Shown here piece after piece: positions 9,781-19,125 of a stretch of DNA of 64,000 nucleotides. Both the position numbers and the translations under genes were made by a program. How positions within the stretch are numbered: position 1 is the first letter of the stretch; every line of letters begins with the position of its first letter. The notes beneath the pieces are model-generated. The model ran no database searches. It worked only from the letters and a program-made list of their open reading frames with translations, and was not told the origin of the DNA. Source of the stretch: Aceticella autotrophica (GTDB lineage Bacteria > Bacillota > Thermoanaerobacteria > Thermoanaerobacterales > Thermoanaerobacteraceae); NCBI RefSeq assembly GCF_017357865.1, contig NZ_CP060096.1, positions 62,001 to 126,000 on the forward strand, read 5' to 3'.

Positions 9781-9891
9781 ATGCTGCTTGATGACATATA
9801 CAGTTTGATGTATATTAAATTAAACAATACAAATAATATTAAAAAAGCAATACAAGATAAAATAAGTAGATTATATCAGGATTTCCCGTGA
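9781..9891 (+). CDS. Possible 36-residue small protein after cca
   Basis: An ATG two bases after the cca stop opens a 36-codon frame (MLLDDIYSLMYIK... ending RLYQDFP). The tight spacing suggests translational coupling. There is no clear ribosome site of its own and I recognise no family, so this may be chance. Confidence 0.3.
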   Translation: MLLDDIYSLMYIKLNNTNNIKKAIQDKISRLYQDFP

Positions 9892-9945
9892 AAGAGTATG
9901 CCTGCATTTTTAAAAAATATAAATTTTAAAAAATACTATTAATTA

Positions 9946-9974
9946 TTGACTTTATTAATACATTATTATATACT
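9946..9974 (+). promoter_or_regulatory. Sigma-A-type promoter for the pre-metG RNA
   Basis: TTGACT at 9946-9951 and TATACT at 9969-9974, with exactly 17 bases between them. The expected start of transcription is near 9981, matching the 5' edge of the structured region. Confidence 0.75.
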
Positions 9975-9980
9975 TCATGT

Positions 9981-10168
9981 ATGAAGAGGTATCTGCAAAG
10001 GATGGGGAAACCCTTGACGGCAGTAGTGGGGTTGGCACCCCGGTTGTGTACCGTTGGAACTTTCATCAAGGTTTCATGGGTAGCACGAAGCTCGCCAATT
10101 TATTGGCGATGTAGTTTATGGTGTAAGGTAGTCAGATTCGCCCCTATTATGGGAGGCGGTTTTTTTTA
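9981..10168 (+). ncRNA. Structured non-coding RNA or leader upstream of metG
   Basis: This stretch of about 190 bases is far richer in G+C than its surroundings and full of short hairpins: GGG-GAAA-CCC, GGGGT-TGGC-ACCCC, CGGT-TGTGT-ACCG and CGCCAAT-TT-ATTGGCG. It ends in CGCC..GGAGGCG (10139-10158) followed by eight T. It starts right after a 17-bp-spaced promoter. I find no T-box (GGGTGGNACC), SAM, tmRNA, RNase P, SRP or 6S hallmark. It may be a free-standing sRNA (a raiA-type RNA is one idea, not tested) or a metG attenuator. In-frame translation into metG is possible on paper, but the composition argues against coding. Confidence 0.7.
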
Positions 10169-10223
10169 TAAAAGGAAACTTAAAAGCTCGTTTTTAATTT
10201 TAGGACAAAGGGAGGAAATATTT

Positions 10224-12104
10224 ATGGAAAAAACATTTTATATAACAACACCAATTTATTATCCAAGTGACAAACTTCATGTAGGACATTCATATACAAC
10301 CGTAGCCGCAGATGCGATGGCACGCTTCAAAAGGCTTACAGGTTATGATGTAAAGTTTTTAACAGGCACCGATGAACATGGTCAAAAGATACAAAGGAAA
10401 GCCAAGGAAAAGGGTGTGACACCAAAGCAGTATGTAGATGATATCGTGACAGGCATCAAAGATTTGTGGAATACAATGGATATAAGCAATGACCTTTTTA
10501 TTCGCACAACGGATAAGCAGCATGAGGAGATTGTACAAAAAATCTTTACTAAGCTATATGAAAAAGGCGATATTTATAAAAGTGAATATGAAGGCTGGTA
10601 CTGTACACCATGCGAAGCGTTCTGGACGGAAAGACAGCTTGTAAATGGCAATTGTCCTGATTGTGGGAGACCTGTTGAACTTGTGAAGGAAGAAAGCTAT
10701 TTCTTCAAGCTTTCAAATTATGCTGACAGGCTTTTAAAATATTATGAGGAGCATCCGGATTTTATCCAGCCGGAATCAAGGCTTAATGAGATGGTAAGCT
10801 TTATCAAATCAGGTCTTGAGGATTTATGTGTAACAAGAACCTCCTTTGATTGGGGTATAAAGGTTCCTTTTGATCAAAAACATGTAATATATGTATGGAT
10901 AGATGCATTATCAAATTATATAACCGCATTGGGTTATTCAACAGACCATGACGAGGATTTTAAAAAATATTGGCCTGCCGATGTGCATCTTGTTGGAAAA
11001 GAAATTGTAAGATTTCATACAATAATATGGCCGGCAATGCTTATGGCATTGGATCTACCGCTTCCCAAAAAAGTTTTCGGACATGGATGGCTTATACTTG
11101 AAGGCGGCAAGATGTCAAAATCAAAAGGGAATGTAGTAGACCCCAAAGAACTTGTAACAAAATACGGTGTTGATGCTATCAGATATTTCCTTTTAAGAGA
11201 AGTTCCCTTTGGAGCAGACGGGGTTTTCTCAAATGAAGCACTGATTAACAGGATAAATTCTGACCTTGCAAACGACCTTGGAAATCTTTTAAGCAGAACG
11301 GTAACTATGATTGAAAAATATAATTGCGGGATAATACCAGAGAATAAAGTTTATGATGCAATAGATGAGGAGCTTAAATCAATGGCTCAGCAATTGCCTG
11401 CTGATGTTGAAATCTATATGGATAAACTTCAATTTTCAAATGCCTTAATTGAAATATGGAAGCTTGTAAACAGGGCGAATAAGTATATTGATGAAACAAT
11501 GCCGTGGATTCTTGCAAAAGATGAAAATAAGAAGGACAGGCTTGGGACAGTGCTTTATAATTTAGCAGAGGTACTGAGATTTATAAGTATATTGATAATG
11601 CCATTTATGCCTAATACCCCCAATGAAATATTTGAGCAGATGGGCTTTGATGAAACCATGAAGACGTGGGGGAGCTTGAAATTCGGTTTATTAAAACCGG
11701 GCATTAAGGTTAAGAGAGGTAAAAATATATTTCCAAGAATAGAAGTTAAAAAAGAGGTTTCAGTGAAGGAAATTAAAGAAAATTATATAAAAATAGATGA
11801 TTTTGCGAAGGTAGAATTAAGAGTAGCCGAAGTTATGAAGGCTGAAAAGTTAAAAGGAACAGATAAGCTCATAAAAATGCAGTTAAAAGTCGGTGAAGAA
11901 ACAAGGCAGGTTGTATCAGGTATAGCCTCTTATTATTCACCAGAGGAGCTTATCGGCAAAAAACTTGTACTTGTGTATAACTTAGAACCCAAGAAATTAA
12001 GAGGAATTGATTCTCATGGGATGATACTTGCAGCCTCAAATGAAAACAAGCTTACACTTTTAACAGTTGATAAAGATATAGAAAGTGGTGCAAAAATAAA
12101 GTAG
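10224..12104 (+). CDS. metG: Methionyl-tRNA synthetase
   Basis: A 626-residue class I aminoacyl-tRNA synthetase charging tRNA-Met. HIGH-type motif [10 protein letters not shown] near the N terminus, zinc-knuckle pairs CTPC and CPDC, and KMSKS in [14 protein letters not shown]-terminal EMAP/Trbp-like tRNA-binding domain of about 110 residues begins [11 protein letters not shown]. The start is ATG at 10224, with GGGAGG 8 bases upstream; the longer open frame to 9981 runs through the structured RNA and is not taken. Followed by tatD after 12 bases. Confidence 0.96.
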   Translation: MEKTFYITTPIYYPSDKLHVGHSYTTVAADAMARFKRLTGYDVKFLTGTDEHGQKIQRKAKEKGVTPKQYVDDIVTGIKDLWNTMDISNDLFIRTTDKQHEEIVQKIFTKLYEKGDIYKSEYEGWYCTPCEAFWTERQLVNGNCPDCGRPVELVKEESYFFKLSNYADRLLKYYEEHPDFIQPESRLNEMVSFIKSGLEDLCVTRTSFDWGIKVPFDQKHVIYVWIDALSNYITALGYSTDHDEDFKKYWPADVHLVGKEIVRFHTIIWPAMLMALDLPLPKKVFGHGWLILEGGKMSKSKGNVVDPKELVTKYGVDAIRYFLLREVPFGADGVFSNEALINRINSDLANDLGNLLSRTVTMIEKYNCGIIPENKVYDAIDEELKSMAQQLPADVEIYMDKLQFSNALIEIWKLVNRANKYIDETMPWILAKDENKKDRLGTVLYNLAEVLRFISILIMPFMPNTPNEIFEQMGFDETMKTWGSLKFGLLKPGIKVKRGKNIFPRIEVKKEVSVKEIKENYIKIDDFAKVELRVAEVMKAEKLKGTDKLIKMQLKVGEETRQVVSGIASYYSPEELIGKKLVLVYNLEPKKLRGIDSHGMILAASNENKLTLLTVDKDIESGAKIK

Positions 12105-12116
12105 GAGGAAGATAAA

Positions 12117-12881
12117 ATGCTTGTTGATTCACATGCGCATCTTGAAGATGAAAAATTTAATGATGACAGGGAAGAAATTATAAAGAGGTGTCAAAAGGAG
12201 CTTACATTTTTGATAAATGTAGGTTCTAATATTGATACATCAAAGAAATCCATTGAACTTTCAAAAAAATATGATTTCATATATGCATCTGTCGGTATAC
12301 ATCCACAGTATTCTCAACAAGAAATAAACAAAATAAACATGATAGAAGAACTTGCAAAAAATAAGAAGGTTGTTGCCATAGGGGAAATAGGTCTTGATTA
12401 TCATTATGAAGAACCAGCAAAAGAATTTCAAAAACAGGTATTTACAGAACACATAAGGCTTGCTAAGAAATTAAAGCTGCCTGTTATTATACATGACAGG
12501 GAAGCACATAAAGATGTACTGGAGATTATAAAAAAAGAGTGGGATAAAGAACTAAAAGGTGTTTTTCACAGCTATTCGGGAAGTGTTGAAATGGCTTTTC
12601 AATGTATTGAGATGAATTTTTACATTTCACTTGCCGGACCTGTTACATTTAAAAATGCAAGAAAGACAGTTGAAGTTGCCGAAAAAATTCCAATAGATAA
12701 ATTACTAATAGAAACAGATAGTCCATACCTTACACCGGAGCCTTTACGCGGAAAAAGAAACGACCCTACAAATGTAAAATATGTGGCTAAAAAAATAGCT
12801 GAAATCAGAAATAAAAACTTTGAAGAAATATCTGAAAAAACCGCAGAAAATGCTCAAAAATTATTTAATATCAAAATATAG
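12117..12881 (+). CDS. tatD: TatD family metal-dependent deoxyribonuclease
   Basis: A 254-residue TIM-barrel hydrolase with two-metal site: DSHAHLE at the N terminus, AIGEIGLDYH, VIIHDREAH, GVFHSYSG and ETDSPYL. TatD enzymes are 3'-5' exonucleases in DNA repair. The metG-tatD-yabE-rsmA order matches Bacillus. Confidence 0.95.
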   Translation: MLVDSHAHLEDEKFNDDREEIIKRCQKELTFLINVGSNIDTSKKSIELSKKYDFIYASVGIHPQYSQQEINKINMIEELAKNKKVVAIGEIGLDYHYEEPAKEFQKQVFTEHIRLAKKLKLPVIIHDREAHKDVLEIIKKEWDKELKGVFHSYSGSVEMAFQCIEMNFYISLAGPVTFKNARKTVEVAEKIPIDKLLIETDSPYLTPEPLRGKRNDPTNVKYVAKKIAEIRNKNFEEISEKTAENAQKLFNIKI

Positions 12882-13013
12882 CCAAAAAACAATGTGAAAC
12901 ATATACTAATATTATGGTGAGTAAAATATTTTATAATGCATATAATAAAATATAAAGTAAACAATGAAATAAATAGGACAATATATCAAAAAAGTTAAAT
13001 ATCGGCAAAATAT

Positions 13014-13042
13014 TTGACAAATACAATAAAGTACTTTAAAAT
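13014..13042 (+). promoter_or_regulatory. Sigma-A-type promoter for the 3D-domain gene
   Basis: TTGACA at 13014-13019, 17-base spacer, TAAAAT at 13037-13042. The next gene starts at 13083 with AGGAGG. Confidence 0.65.
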
Positions 13043-13082
13043 TATTAAAGACTCCCCAATAAAAATATTAGGAGGTTTTGCA

Positions 13083-14090
13083 ATGAACAAAAGCAACCTT
13101 AGAAAGTGGCTGGTCGAATCAAAAAATATAATAAAAAAACCGGCTGCTGTTCTAACATTGGCTGCATTGCTGATTTTAATAATAAGTATTGCTGTATACG
13201 TTAACTTGAAGAAACAGGTTACAGTAGTAGATGATGGCAAATCAACGGTTGTTACAACATTTCAAAATACAGTAAAAGACTTGTTAAATGACAGACATAT
13301 AGCTCTAAGGAGGGAGGATTTAGTATTACCCTCATTGGATTCTAAATTAAGGCAGGGCATGAAGATTACCATTAAAAGGGCATTTCCAATTACAGTTCAT
13401 GTGGATGGGAAAAATCGAATATTATATACAGCTGCACCAAAACTTAAAGACGTTTTAAAAGAGAATAAAATTGTATTGGGTTCATATGATAAAATCAGTA
13501 TGCCTATTGATAGCAGCACATACAAAGGAATGGATGTAGTAATAACGCGGGTAAAGGAAAAATTACTAACACAGGAGGAAGATATACCATTTTCAACAGA
13601 AACCAAGACAAATGATGATATGCTGAGAGGACAAACAAATGTTATTCAGGAGGGACAGACAGGTAAAAAACAAATAACATTAAAATTAATTTATGAAGAT
13701 GGTAAAGAAGTTGCCAGAAATGTGGTAAATGAAACCATATTACAAAATCCTGTAACAAAAATAGTTCAGGTTGGTACACTTGGTTTGATTACGACATCAA
13801 GGGGAGAAAGTTTTAGATATCGTGAAATGAAAACCATGGTTGCAACCGCTTATGACTATAGTGCAGGAAGTATCACAGCTACGGGAGCATGGGTGCGTAG
13901 AGGGATAGTTGCAGTAGATCCAAACGTTATACCTTTAGGGACCAGATTATATATTGAGGGTTATGGACCTGCCGTTGCTGCAGATACAGGAGGTGCGATT
14001 AGGGGGAATATAATTGATGTGTTCTTTCCCTCAAGCGAGGAGTCATCTAACTGGGGAAGACGTACTGTAAATGTATATATATTAAAATAG
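13083..14090 (+). CDS. yabE: YabE-like secreted cell-wall protein: DUF348, G5 and 3D domains
   Basis: A 335-residue protein with an N-terminal membrane anchor (about residues 20-40), then two DUF348 repeats (VTVVDDGKS.. and ITVHVDGKN..), a G5 domain, and a C-terminal 3D domain with its three aspartates in AVDPNVIPLG, AADTGGAI and IIDVFFP. The 3D fold is that of resuscitation-promoting/lytic transglycosylases, so peptidoglycan turnover at growth or spore outgrowth is likely. The start is taken at 13083 because TTAGGAGG lies 7 bases upstream. Confidence 0.9.
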   Translation: MNKSNLRKWLVESKNIIKKPAAVLTLAALLILIISIAVYVNLKKQVTVVDDGKSTVVTTFQNTVKDLLNDRHIALRREDLVLPSLDSKLRQGMKITIKRAFPITVHVDGKNRILYTAAPKLKDVLKENKIVLGSYDKISMPIDSSTYKGMDVVITRVKEKLLTQEEDIPFSTETKTNDDMLRGQTNVIQEGQTGKKQITLKLIYEDGKEVARNVVNETILQNPVTKIVQVGTLGLITTSRGESFRYREMKTMVATAYDYSAGSITATGAWVRRGIVAVDPNVIPLGTRLYIEGYGPAVAADTGGAIRGNIIDVFFPSSEESSNWGRRTVNVYILK

Positions 14091-14117
14091 ACAGGTTTAA
14101 AGCCTGTCTTGTTTTTT
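14088..14117 (+). terminator. Terminator after the 3D-domain gene
   Basis: AGACAGG pairs with CCTGTCT, then TGTTTTTT. It sits directly before rsmA, whose ribosome site GAGGTGAT begins right after it, so rsmA may depend on read-through or its own promoter. Confidence 0.75.
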
Positions 14118-14129
14118 GAGGTGATGAAA

Positions 14130-14951
14130 GTGAGAGTAAGAGGATTTGATACTAAAAAAAGTCTGGGGCAAAATTTTATAATGGATAAAAATATATTGGC
14201 TAAGATTGTTGATTACTCAGGTGTAAATTTGGATGATAATGTAATAGAAATCGGAGCCGGACTTGGTACGCTTACGATTGAATTGGCTAAAAGGGTGAAA
14301 AAGGTTGTAACATTTGAAATTGATAAAGAGGCTGTTCTAAAGTTAAATGAGAATGTAAAAGGCTTTAATAATATAATAATCATTAATAAAGATATAAGAG
14401 AAGCAAATTTAAAAGATATAATTAATACATATTTTGAAGGGAATAAATGCAAAGTAGTAGCAAATTTACCTTATTATATTACTTCTTTTATAATTATGTA
14501 TTTATTACAATCTCAATTAATTGAGGAAATAACAATACTGATACAAAAAGAGGTGGCTGATAGGATATGTGCACTTCCGGGCAGTAAAGAATATGGTGTA
14601 TTAACTATTGCAGTTAATTATTACGCAAAGCCTGAAATATTATTTAGTTTACCGCCGGAGGTTTTTATTCCAAGACCTAAAGTCAGTTCAACACTTATAA
14701 AGCTCAACCTGCTAAAAAACCCTTCTGTTTCTGTAAAAGATGAGAAACTATTTTTCAGGATTGTAAAAGCAGCATTTGGGCAGAGAAGGAAAATTATAAG
14801 CAATTCTTTAAATTCAATTGGACTTGGGAAAAATACAATTTTAGAAGCCCTTAGAAGATGTGGAATTAATGAAAAACAAAGAGGAGAAACAGTTTCAATA
14901 GAGAAATTTGCCGATCTTACAAATATAATTTTTGATATAATGAATATGTAA
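14130..14951 (+). CDS. rsmA: 16S rRNA dimethyladenosine transferase (KsgA)
   Basis: Dimethylates A1518 and A1519 in helix 45 of 16S rRNA. KKSLGQNFIMD at the N terminus, motif I IEIGAGLGTLT, and the catalytic NLPYYIT. The usual rnmV (RNase M5) gene that precedes it in Bacillus is missing. The start is set at GTG 14130 (8 bases after GAGG); ATG 14124 (MKVRVRGFD) is an alternative. Confidence 0.95.
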   Translation: MRVRGFDTKKSLGQNFIMDKNILAKIVDYSGVNLDDNVIEIGAGLGTLTIELAKRVKKVVTFEIDKEAVLKLNENVKGFNNIIIINKDIREANLKDIINTYFEGNKCKVVANLPYYITSFIIMYLLQSQLIEEITILIQKEVADRICALPGSKEYGVLTIAVNYYAKPEILFSLPPEVFIPRPKVSSTLIKLNLLKNPSVSVKDEKLFFRIVKAAFGQRRKIISNSLNSIGLGKNTILEALRRCGINEKQRGETVSIEKFADLTNIIFDIMNM

Positions 14952-15019
14952 TATTAATCCCCAAATTTTCATAATATATATTGCTAAAAGTATATTTGAA
15001 ATAAGGGGGATATTATAAA

Positions 15020-16042
15020 ATGCCGTTAAAAAGGAATATATACAGAAGAACCTATGTAATGTTTCAGGAGGAAGAAAAAGGGTGCGCATTTGATGAAGAT
15101 AAAGAATTATCGGGTTATCTTAAAATAGAAACAAGGGGCAATAAGGGAAGAATAACGGCTTCTTTTCAAAATCTCAATCCTGAATTTACGTATAATATCA
15201 AAGCTTTCAAGGATTATGATATACCTGCAGTAGTGGATTTTGGGGCGATAAGGATAGACAGTAAAGGAAGGGGAGGTGCAGAATGGACATTTGATGCGGA
15301 TAATATTCAAAATACAGGCACAAAGTTAGAGGAGTTGTCGGTGATGTTTGTCGAAGCTGATATTGGAAAAGAAAAAATAATTCCACTCTCAAGTATATTG
15401 GATAAAAGAAGATTTAATTGGAAAACATTATATAAGAAATTACAGATAAAAAATGATAATAATATTAATGAACCAAAGGAGTTGTCATTTGAAGAGGTTG
15501 AAGAATTTAAGGATTCGAAAGATGAAGTTGAAGAAAATAATTTTAACGAAGAAACAGAAACACAATTTATTGTAACTGATAAAATTCCAGATGAGTCTAC
15601 AAAAGTTGAAAATACCGTCAAGAAAAGCAAAGGTTTTGAAATTGGAGACGAGGGAGGTAATAACGGATATATAAAATACTTGAGAGAGTATGTTAACAAT
15701 ATCATAAACTATCTTGATGAGGTTCATCCGTTTGAAAAAGATTTTAAAGGATATAGATGGTGGAGAGTAAATACGAGTTACAGAGATGGTAATTATGACC
15801 ATTATCTTGTAGGATTTGCAAATGACGATAGGGGAAAGTTGAAATATATTATATATGGGATGCCTGGTTTTTTTACCCTGTCAGATCAACCTTTCAACGG
15901 CATGACAGGATTTGTCTACTGGAAACCTATAAAAGAAAATATGAGAGGCAGCCATGATGAAGGATATTGGTTATTGCATATTGATGCTAAAACGGGGCAA
16001 ATTGCAGTACCGAATGGACCTACACCCCCACCTATGATATAA
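15020..16042 (+). CDS. Hypothetical protein with basic, acidic-linker and aromatic-rich C-terminal segments
   Basis: A 340-residue protein with no signal peptide or membrane helix and no family I can name. The N-terminal 125 residues are beta-rich with repeated glycine (SGYLKIETRG..., YNIKAFKDYD...GRGGAEWTF) and resemble a binding module. A strongly acidic, low-complexity linker follows (about 150-195). The C-terminal 130 residues are rich in W, Y and F (FKGYRWWRVN, YDHYLVGF, GMTGFVYWKP), ending PTPPPMI. In related genomes such proteins are often taken for spore or envelope proteins; that is inference. It has AAGGGGG ahead of the ATG. Confidence 0.6.
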   Translation: MPLKRNIYRRTYVMFQEEEKGCAFDEDKELSGYLKIETRGNKGRITASFQNLNPEFTYNIKAFKDYDIPAVVDFGAIRIDSKGRGGAEWTFDADNIQNTGTKLEELSVMFVEADIGKEKIIPLSSILDKRRFNWKTLYKKLQIKNDNNINEPKELSFEEVEEFKDSKDEVEENNFNEETETQFIVTDKIPDESTKVENTVKKSKGFEIGDEGGNNGYIKYLREYVNNIINYLDEVHPFEKDFKGYRWWRVNTSYRDGNYDHYLVGFANDDRGKLKYIIYGMPGFFTLSDQPFNGMTGFVYWKPIKENMRGSHDEGYWLLHIDAKTGQIAVPNGPTPPPMI

Positions 16043-16070
16043 AAGCGTAGTAGCACACGCTTTTATATCA
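16035..16070. terminator. 13-bp hairpin at the end of the hypothetical gene
   Basis: TGATATAAAAGCG at 16035-16047 pairs exactly with CGCTTTTATATCA at 16058-16070. It covers the stop codon. There is no long T run, so it may stabilise the 3' end rather than terminate. Confidence 0.55.
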
Positions 16071-16193
16071 TAAGGTTTTAATAACCAAGAAGGAAGATTA
16101 GTTTTGACAAATTTAATCTTTAAAGAGGCTTTTATTTAATATCATAATGTATTATAATAAAAAGCAAATGATAAAAATAAGGAGGCTTATATT

Positions 16194-17249
16194 GTGATTA
16201 CAAAAGAACAGGTTTTAAATGCACTAAAAGAAGTAAATGACCCGGAAATCGGGAAAAATATTGTCGATTTAAATATGGTTGATAAAATTGACATACAAGG
16301 TGAAAAGGTTATAGTTGATATTAAGCTAACAATTAAAGGATGTCCGTTAAAAAGCAAGATAAAAGAAGATGTTACAAAGAAACTTTCTGCTTTAGAAGGT
16401 GTATCTGAGGTAGTTGTCAATATGGGAGCAATGACAGAAGAAGAAAGGCAAAGACTTGCGCAAAATATGGAGAAAGAGAAAAAGCCGTTATTTGAAAATA
16501 CTCATGTAATTGTTGTTGGAAGCGGCAAAGGTGGTGTTGGTAAATCTACCGTTTCAGCGAATTTAGCTGTTGCTCTTGGAAAGCTTGGATATAAAGTAGG
16601 TCTTATTGATGCAGATGTATTGGGATTTAGTATTCCAAGATTAATGGGTATTGTAGGACAAAAATCCTATGCATTGAATGAACATATGATAATTCCAATT
16701 GAAAAATATGGAATAAAAGTAATTTCAATGGGTAACTTTGCTGATGAAGATACCCCTCTTATATGGAGAGGACCACTGCTTGGCAATGTATTAGAACAGT
16801 TTATGAATGATGTGTATTGGGGCGACCTTGATTATATGGTTCTTGACCTTCCGCCCGGGACAGGCGATGTTCCGCTTACTATAATGCAAAAGATACCGGA
16901 ACAAAATTTCATCCTTGTAACAACACCGCAATCTTCCGCTTCCCACGTTGCCGGGAGAATTGCACACATGGCAAAAAAAGTGAATATTGATATAATAGGA
17001 ATTGTTGAGAATATGTCATATTTTGAATGCCCTGATTGCCATAAAAGATATAATATATTCGGTGAAGGTGAAACAGAAAAATTATCAAAGGAATTATCGA
17101 CAGATATACTTGTAAAAATTCCGATTGATATACAGGTAAGGGAAAAAAGTGATACAGGAATGCCTGTGGCATTTGAAGACAGCAAACAGTCGAAATATTA
17201 TACCGACCTTGCCAAAAAGGTGGTTGAAAGGGTAAAGCCGATTAAATAG
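16194..17249 (+). CDS. mrp: Mrp/ApbC-type Fe-S cluster carrier ATPase
   Basis: A 351-residue ParA-superfamily ATPase that carries and delivers [4Fe-4S] clusters in the cytosol. The N-terminal 80 residues form a DUF59/MIP18 domain (LNALKEVNDPEIGKNIVDLN). Then comes the deviant P-loop GSGKGGVGKSTVSANLA, with DLPPGTGD further on. The bridging cluster ligands of the dimer are in YFECPDCHKRY. The start is GTG with AAGGAGG. This is the last backbone gene before the accessory island. Confidence 0.94.
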   Translation: MITKEQVLNALKEVNDPEIGKNIVDLNMVDKIDIQGEKVIVDIKLTIKGCPLKSKIKEDVTKKLSALEGVSEVVVNMGAMTEEERQRLAQNMEKEKKPLFENTHVIVVGSGKGGVGKSTVSANLAVALGKLGYKVGLIDADVLGFSIPRLMGIVGQKSYALNEHMIIPIEKYGIKVISMGNFADEDTPLIWRGPLLGNVLEQFMNDVYWGDLDYMVLDLPPGTGDVPLTIMQKIPEQNFILVTTPQSSASHVAGRIAHMAKKVNIDIIGIVENMSYFECPDCHKRYNIFGEGETEKLSKELSTDILVKIPIDIQVREKSDTGMPVAFEDSKQSKYYTDLAKKVVERVKPIK

Positions 17250-17295
17250 GAAAAAAGAAGGATGAATATTTAATATTCATCCTTCTTTTTTCCTA
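17247..17295 (+). terminator. Exceptionally long perfect terminator hairpin after mrp
   Basis: Arms 17247-17269 and 17273-17295 are perfect inverted copies (23 bp, loop of 3). The hairpin begins in the stop codon of mrp and contains a TTCTTTTTT run. It marks the left boundary of the island: the duplicated methyltransferase remnant begins 8 bases later. Confidence 0.85.
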
Positions 17296-17302
17296 TTTTC
17301 CT

Positions 17303-17533
17303 TATTGTAATACTGATTCTGATGCGAAGTTTGAATTTATCCAAGACGAAAAACTAAGGATGAATTTTAAGGAAGAAATAGAAAAACTTCCATATATATT
17401 TAAAGATCCGATAAAATTTGATACAGTAAAATATGACAAAGATAATAATTTGTTATGTTATTTATACTTAAAAAATAAAACTTTTATAAATGGACACCTT
17501 ATAAAAAGCAATTTAGTTGATGTAGATATATCT
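17303..17533 (+). pseudogene. Truncated duplicate of the 3' part of the methyltransferase gene at 32788-34128
   Basis: These 231 bases match 33565-34026 nearly base for base (a handful of substitutions), except that 231 bases (33685-33915) are missing. The deletion lies exactly between two copies of TAAAATTTGAT and keeps the frame, leaving a 63-codon open frame at 17360-17551. No start of the gene and no catalytic part are present. It is a remnant, and with the intact gene it brackets the island as a direct repeat. Confidence 0.9.
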
Positions 17534-17581
17534 GAAACAATTATTCTATAAAATTTTAATTTGTTTAATTCCATAATATAT

Positions 17582-18358
17582 TTAATACCTCCCCTCCCAT
17601 CTATTAAACCATATTATACCGCCAACCAACATGATTATAAAAAAGATCCCTGCAGGTATTAAACCCTTCATGGTCGTAAGCCAGAAGACCTGTGAAAGTG
17701 TGAATTTTGATAATTCTGATGGAACTTTGATACCAGGTAAATAAATAGCCAGAAGCCCGGATAAACGTGCCGGCCATGCCCACGGCACAAATTGCCAGAT
17801 TTTATCTCCGAGACCTGTAATCATTAAAGATGATATCAAAGCGCCACCACATCCGAATCCAATAGATGCTCCCATTCCCCAAGCAAAACTTATCCATAGA
17901 TGTAAAGCTAATAATGGCAAAGTTCCTATCACAGCCATCAATGCCGCTGATAAGAAGATTGGCCATGAAACAGGTATATTCAAAATATAATTTGTACCTG
18001 CCACAATTATTATTGTTTCAAGTAATGTACTACACAAAGAAAATAATACAAGTATTGTAAGTTTCCCAAGATAAAGACTACTTTTGGACACTTTACTTCC
18101 CAGAAACCCATTGAAGCTCCCTGCCACTTCTTCCTGATGCACTATGAGTCCAGAAATCAAACCGGCTTCTACTGGAATAATTAGTCCTGTCCATGTTAAA
18201 AAATTGCCCATGTAAATTGCTACCTGAATATCTGGTGTGATTGCTCTCAAGGAAAAATACCATAAAATGAGTACTGCAAACCCTATAGGTGTTAAAAATG
18301 CAAACCAGCGTATAAATGTACGCTTTGTCTTAAGCCACTCTGCAGACAATATTTTCAT
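17582..18358 (-). CDS. lanG: Lantibiotic immunity ABC transporter permease, LanG-like
   Basis: A 258-residue membrane protein with six hydrophobic segments and the start MKILSAEWLKTKRTFIRW, typical of LanE/LanG/MutE-type ABC-2 permeases that expel lantibiotic from the membrane. The opening codons overlap the stop of lanE (..TAATG). Third gene of an F-E-G operon. Subunit identity (G rather than E) is assigned by order only. Confidence 0.85.
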   Translation of the reverse strand: MKILSAEWLKTKRTFIRWFAFLTPIGFAVLILWYFSLRAITPDIQVAIYMGNFLTWTGLIIPVEAGLISGLIVHQEEVAGSFNGFLGSKVSKSSLYLGKLTILVLFSLCSTLLETIIIVAGTNYILNIPVSWPIFLSAALMAVIGTLPLLALHLWISFAWGMGASIGFGCGGALISSLMITGLGDKIWQFVPWAWPARLSGLLAIYLPGIKVPSELSKFTLSQVFWLTTMKGLIPAGIFFIIMLVGGIIWFNRWEGRY

Positions 18359-19125
18359 TATTTCACCTCCTCTTTATTAAACCATATGGCTGTTAGAAAA
18401 GTAAAGACTACTAAAGTTATAATTGAAACAGCTATCCCAACTGGTATTACAGATGAATCGAGCAATGGATCACCAGGGCTTAAAGGTATACCATTGGGGT
18501 GTACCCCTGTTATCGGGCTCAGGAGTCGCATTGGCCAGCTCCATGGTACATATATCCAATACGGTTTTGGTGCTTCTTCTGCTCCTATAATAAGACCAAA
18601 AATGCCTAATGCAATGCTAACAGCAGTACCCTTCCATGTAGCTGCCCACAACTGCAATGGTATTAATGGAAGTGAGGTAAGCCATATAGTAAAACCACCG
18701 GCAAAAATCTTTAACCATGGAATATCTTTACCAACCGTAATTACCCCTGAAATAATTATTACAACAATAAGAACCAGTGTGGTAAGAAAAGTGTGAATTG
18801 CCATTACAGCTATTTTTCCCGTCCATATAGCAGATGGTGATATATTATGTAAAAGTAAACCTCTATAATTGCCAGCTTTTTTCTCTTGCGACTGTACCAA
18901 TGCAGCAAAAAGTGCTATACCCATTGGGGTAAATAGAACAGACCACCAATTATAACCATTACCAAGAAGGAGTTGCCATGGCTTTAAATGCTTTAAAAAA
19001 TCAGGCGGCATCAAAAATTTCGTCGGAAGTGCTATTAATATAAAAAACAGTGGTGCAAGCAAAATAAGTTTTCTCTTAAATGTTCGTTTATATTTAAGAT
19101 ACTCCGATTGTATAATATTAATCAT
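18358..19125 (-). CDS. lanE: Lantibiotic immunity ABC transporter permease, LanE-like
   Basis: A 255-residue ABC-2 permease with six membrane segments. It begins MINIIQSEYLKYKRTFKRK, the same K-R-rich amphipathic start as its neighbour, and has PWSWPMRLL, shared in form with PWAWPARLS of LanG. The start codon overlaps the end of lanF by 4 bases, so the two are translationally coupled. Confidence 0.87.
   Translation of the reverse strand: MINIIQSEYLKYKRTFKRKLILLAPLFFILIALPTKFLMPPDFLKHLKPWQLLLGNGYNWWSVLFTPMGIALFAALVQSQEKKAGNYRGLLLHNISPSAIWTGKIAVMAIHTFLTTLVLIVVIIISGVITVGKDIPWLKIFAGGFTIWLTSLPLIPLQLWAATWKGTAVSIALGIFGLIIGAEEAPKPYWIYVPWSWPMRLLSPITGVHPNGIPLSPGDPLLDSSVIPVGIAVSIITLVVFTFLTAIWFNKEEVK

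Noticed and set aside
10031-10110. T-box leader for metG
   Set aside because: No T-box consensus (GGGTGGNACC) or specifier-loop arrangement is found in the RNA.
9981-10223. N-terminal extension of methionyl-tRNA synthetase read through the structured region
   Set aside because: The sequence has hairpins and a T-run terminator, and the true start at 10224 has a good ribosome site and the normal MetG N terminus.
17360-17551. A 63-residue protein gene after mrp
   Set aside because: It is the tail of the duplicated methyltransferase gene, without start signal or catalytic part.
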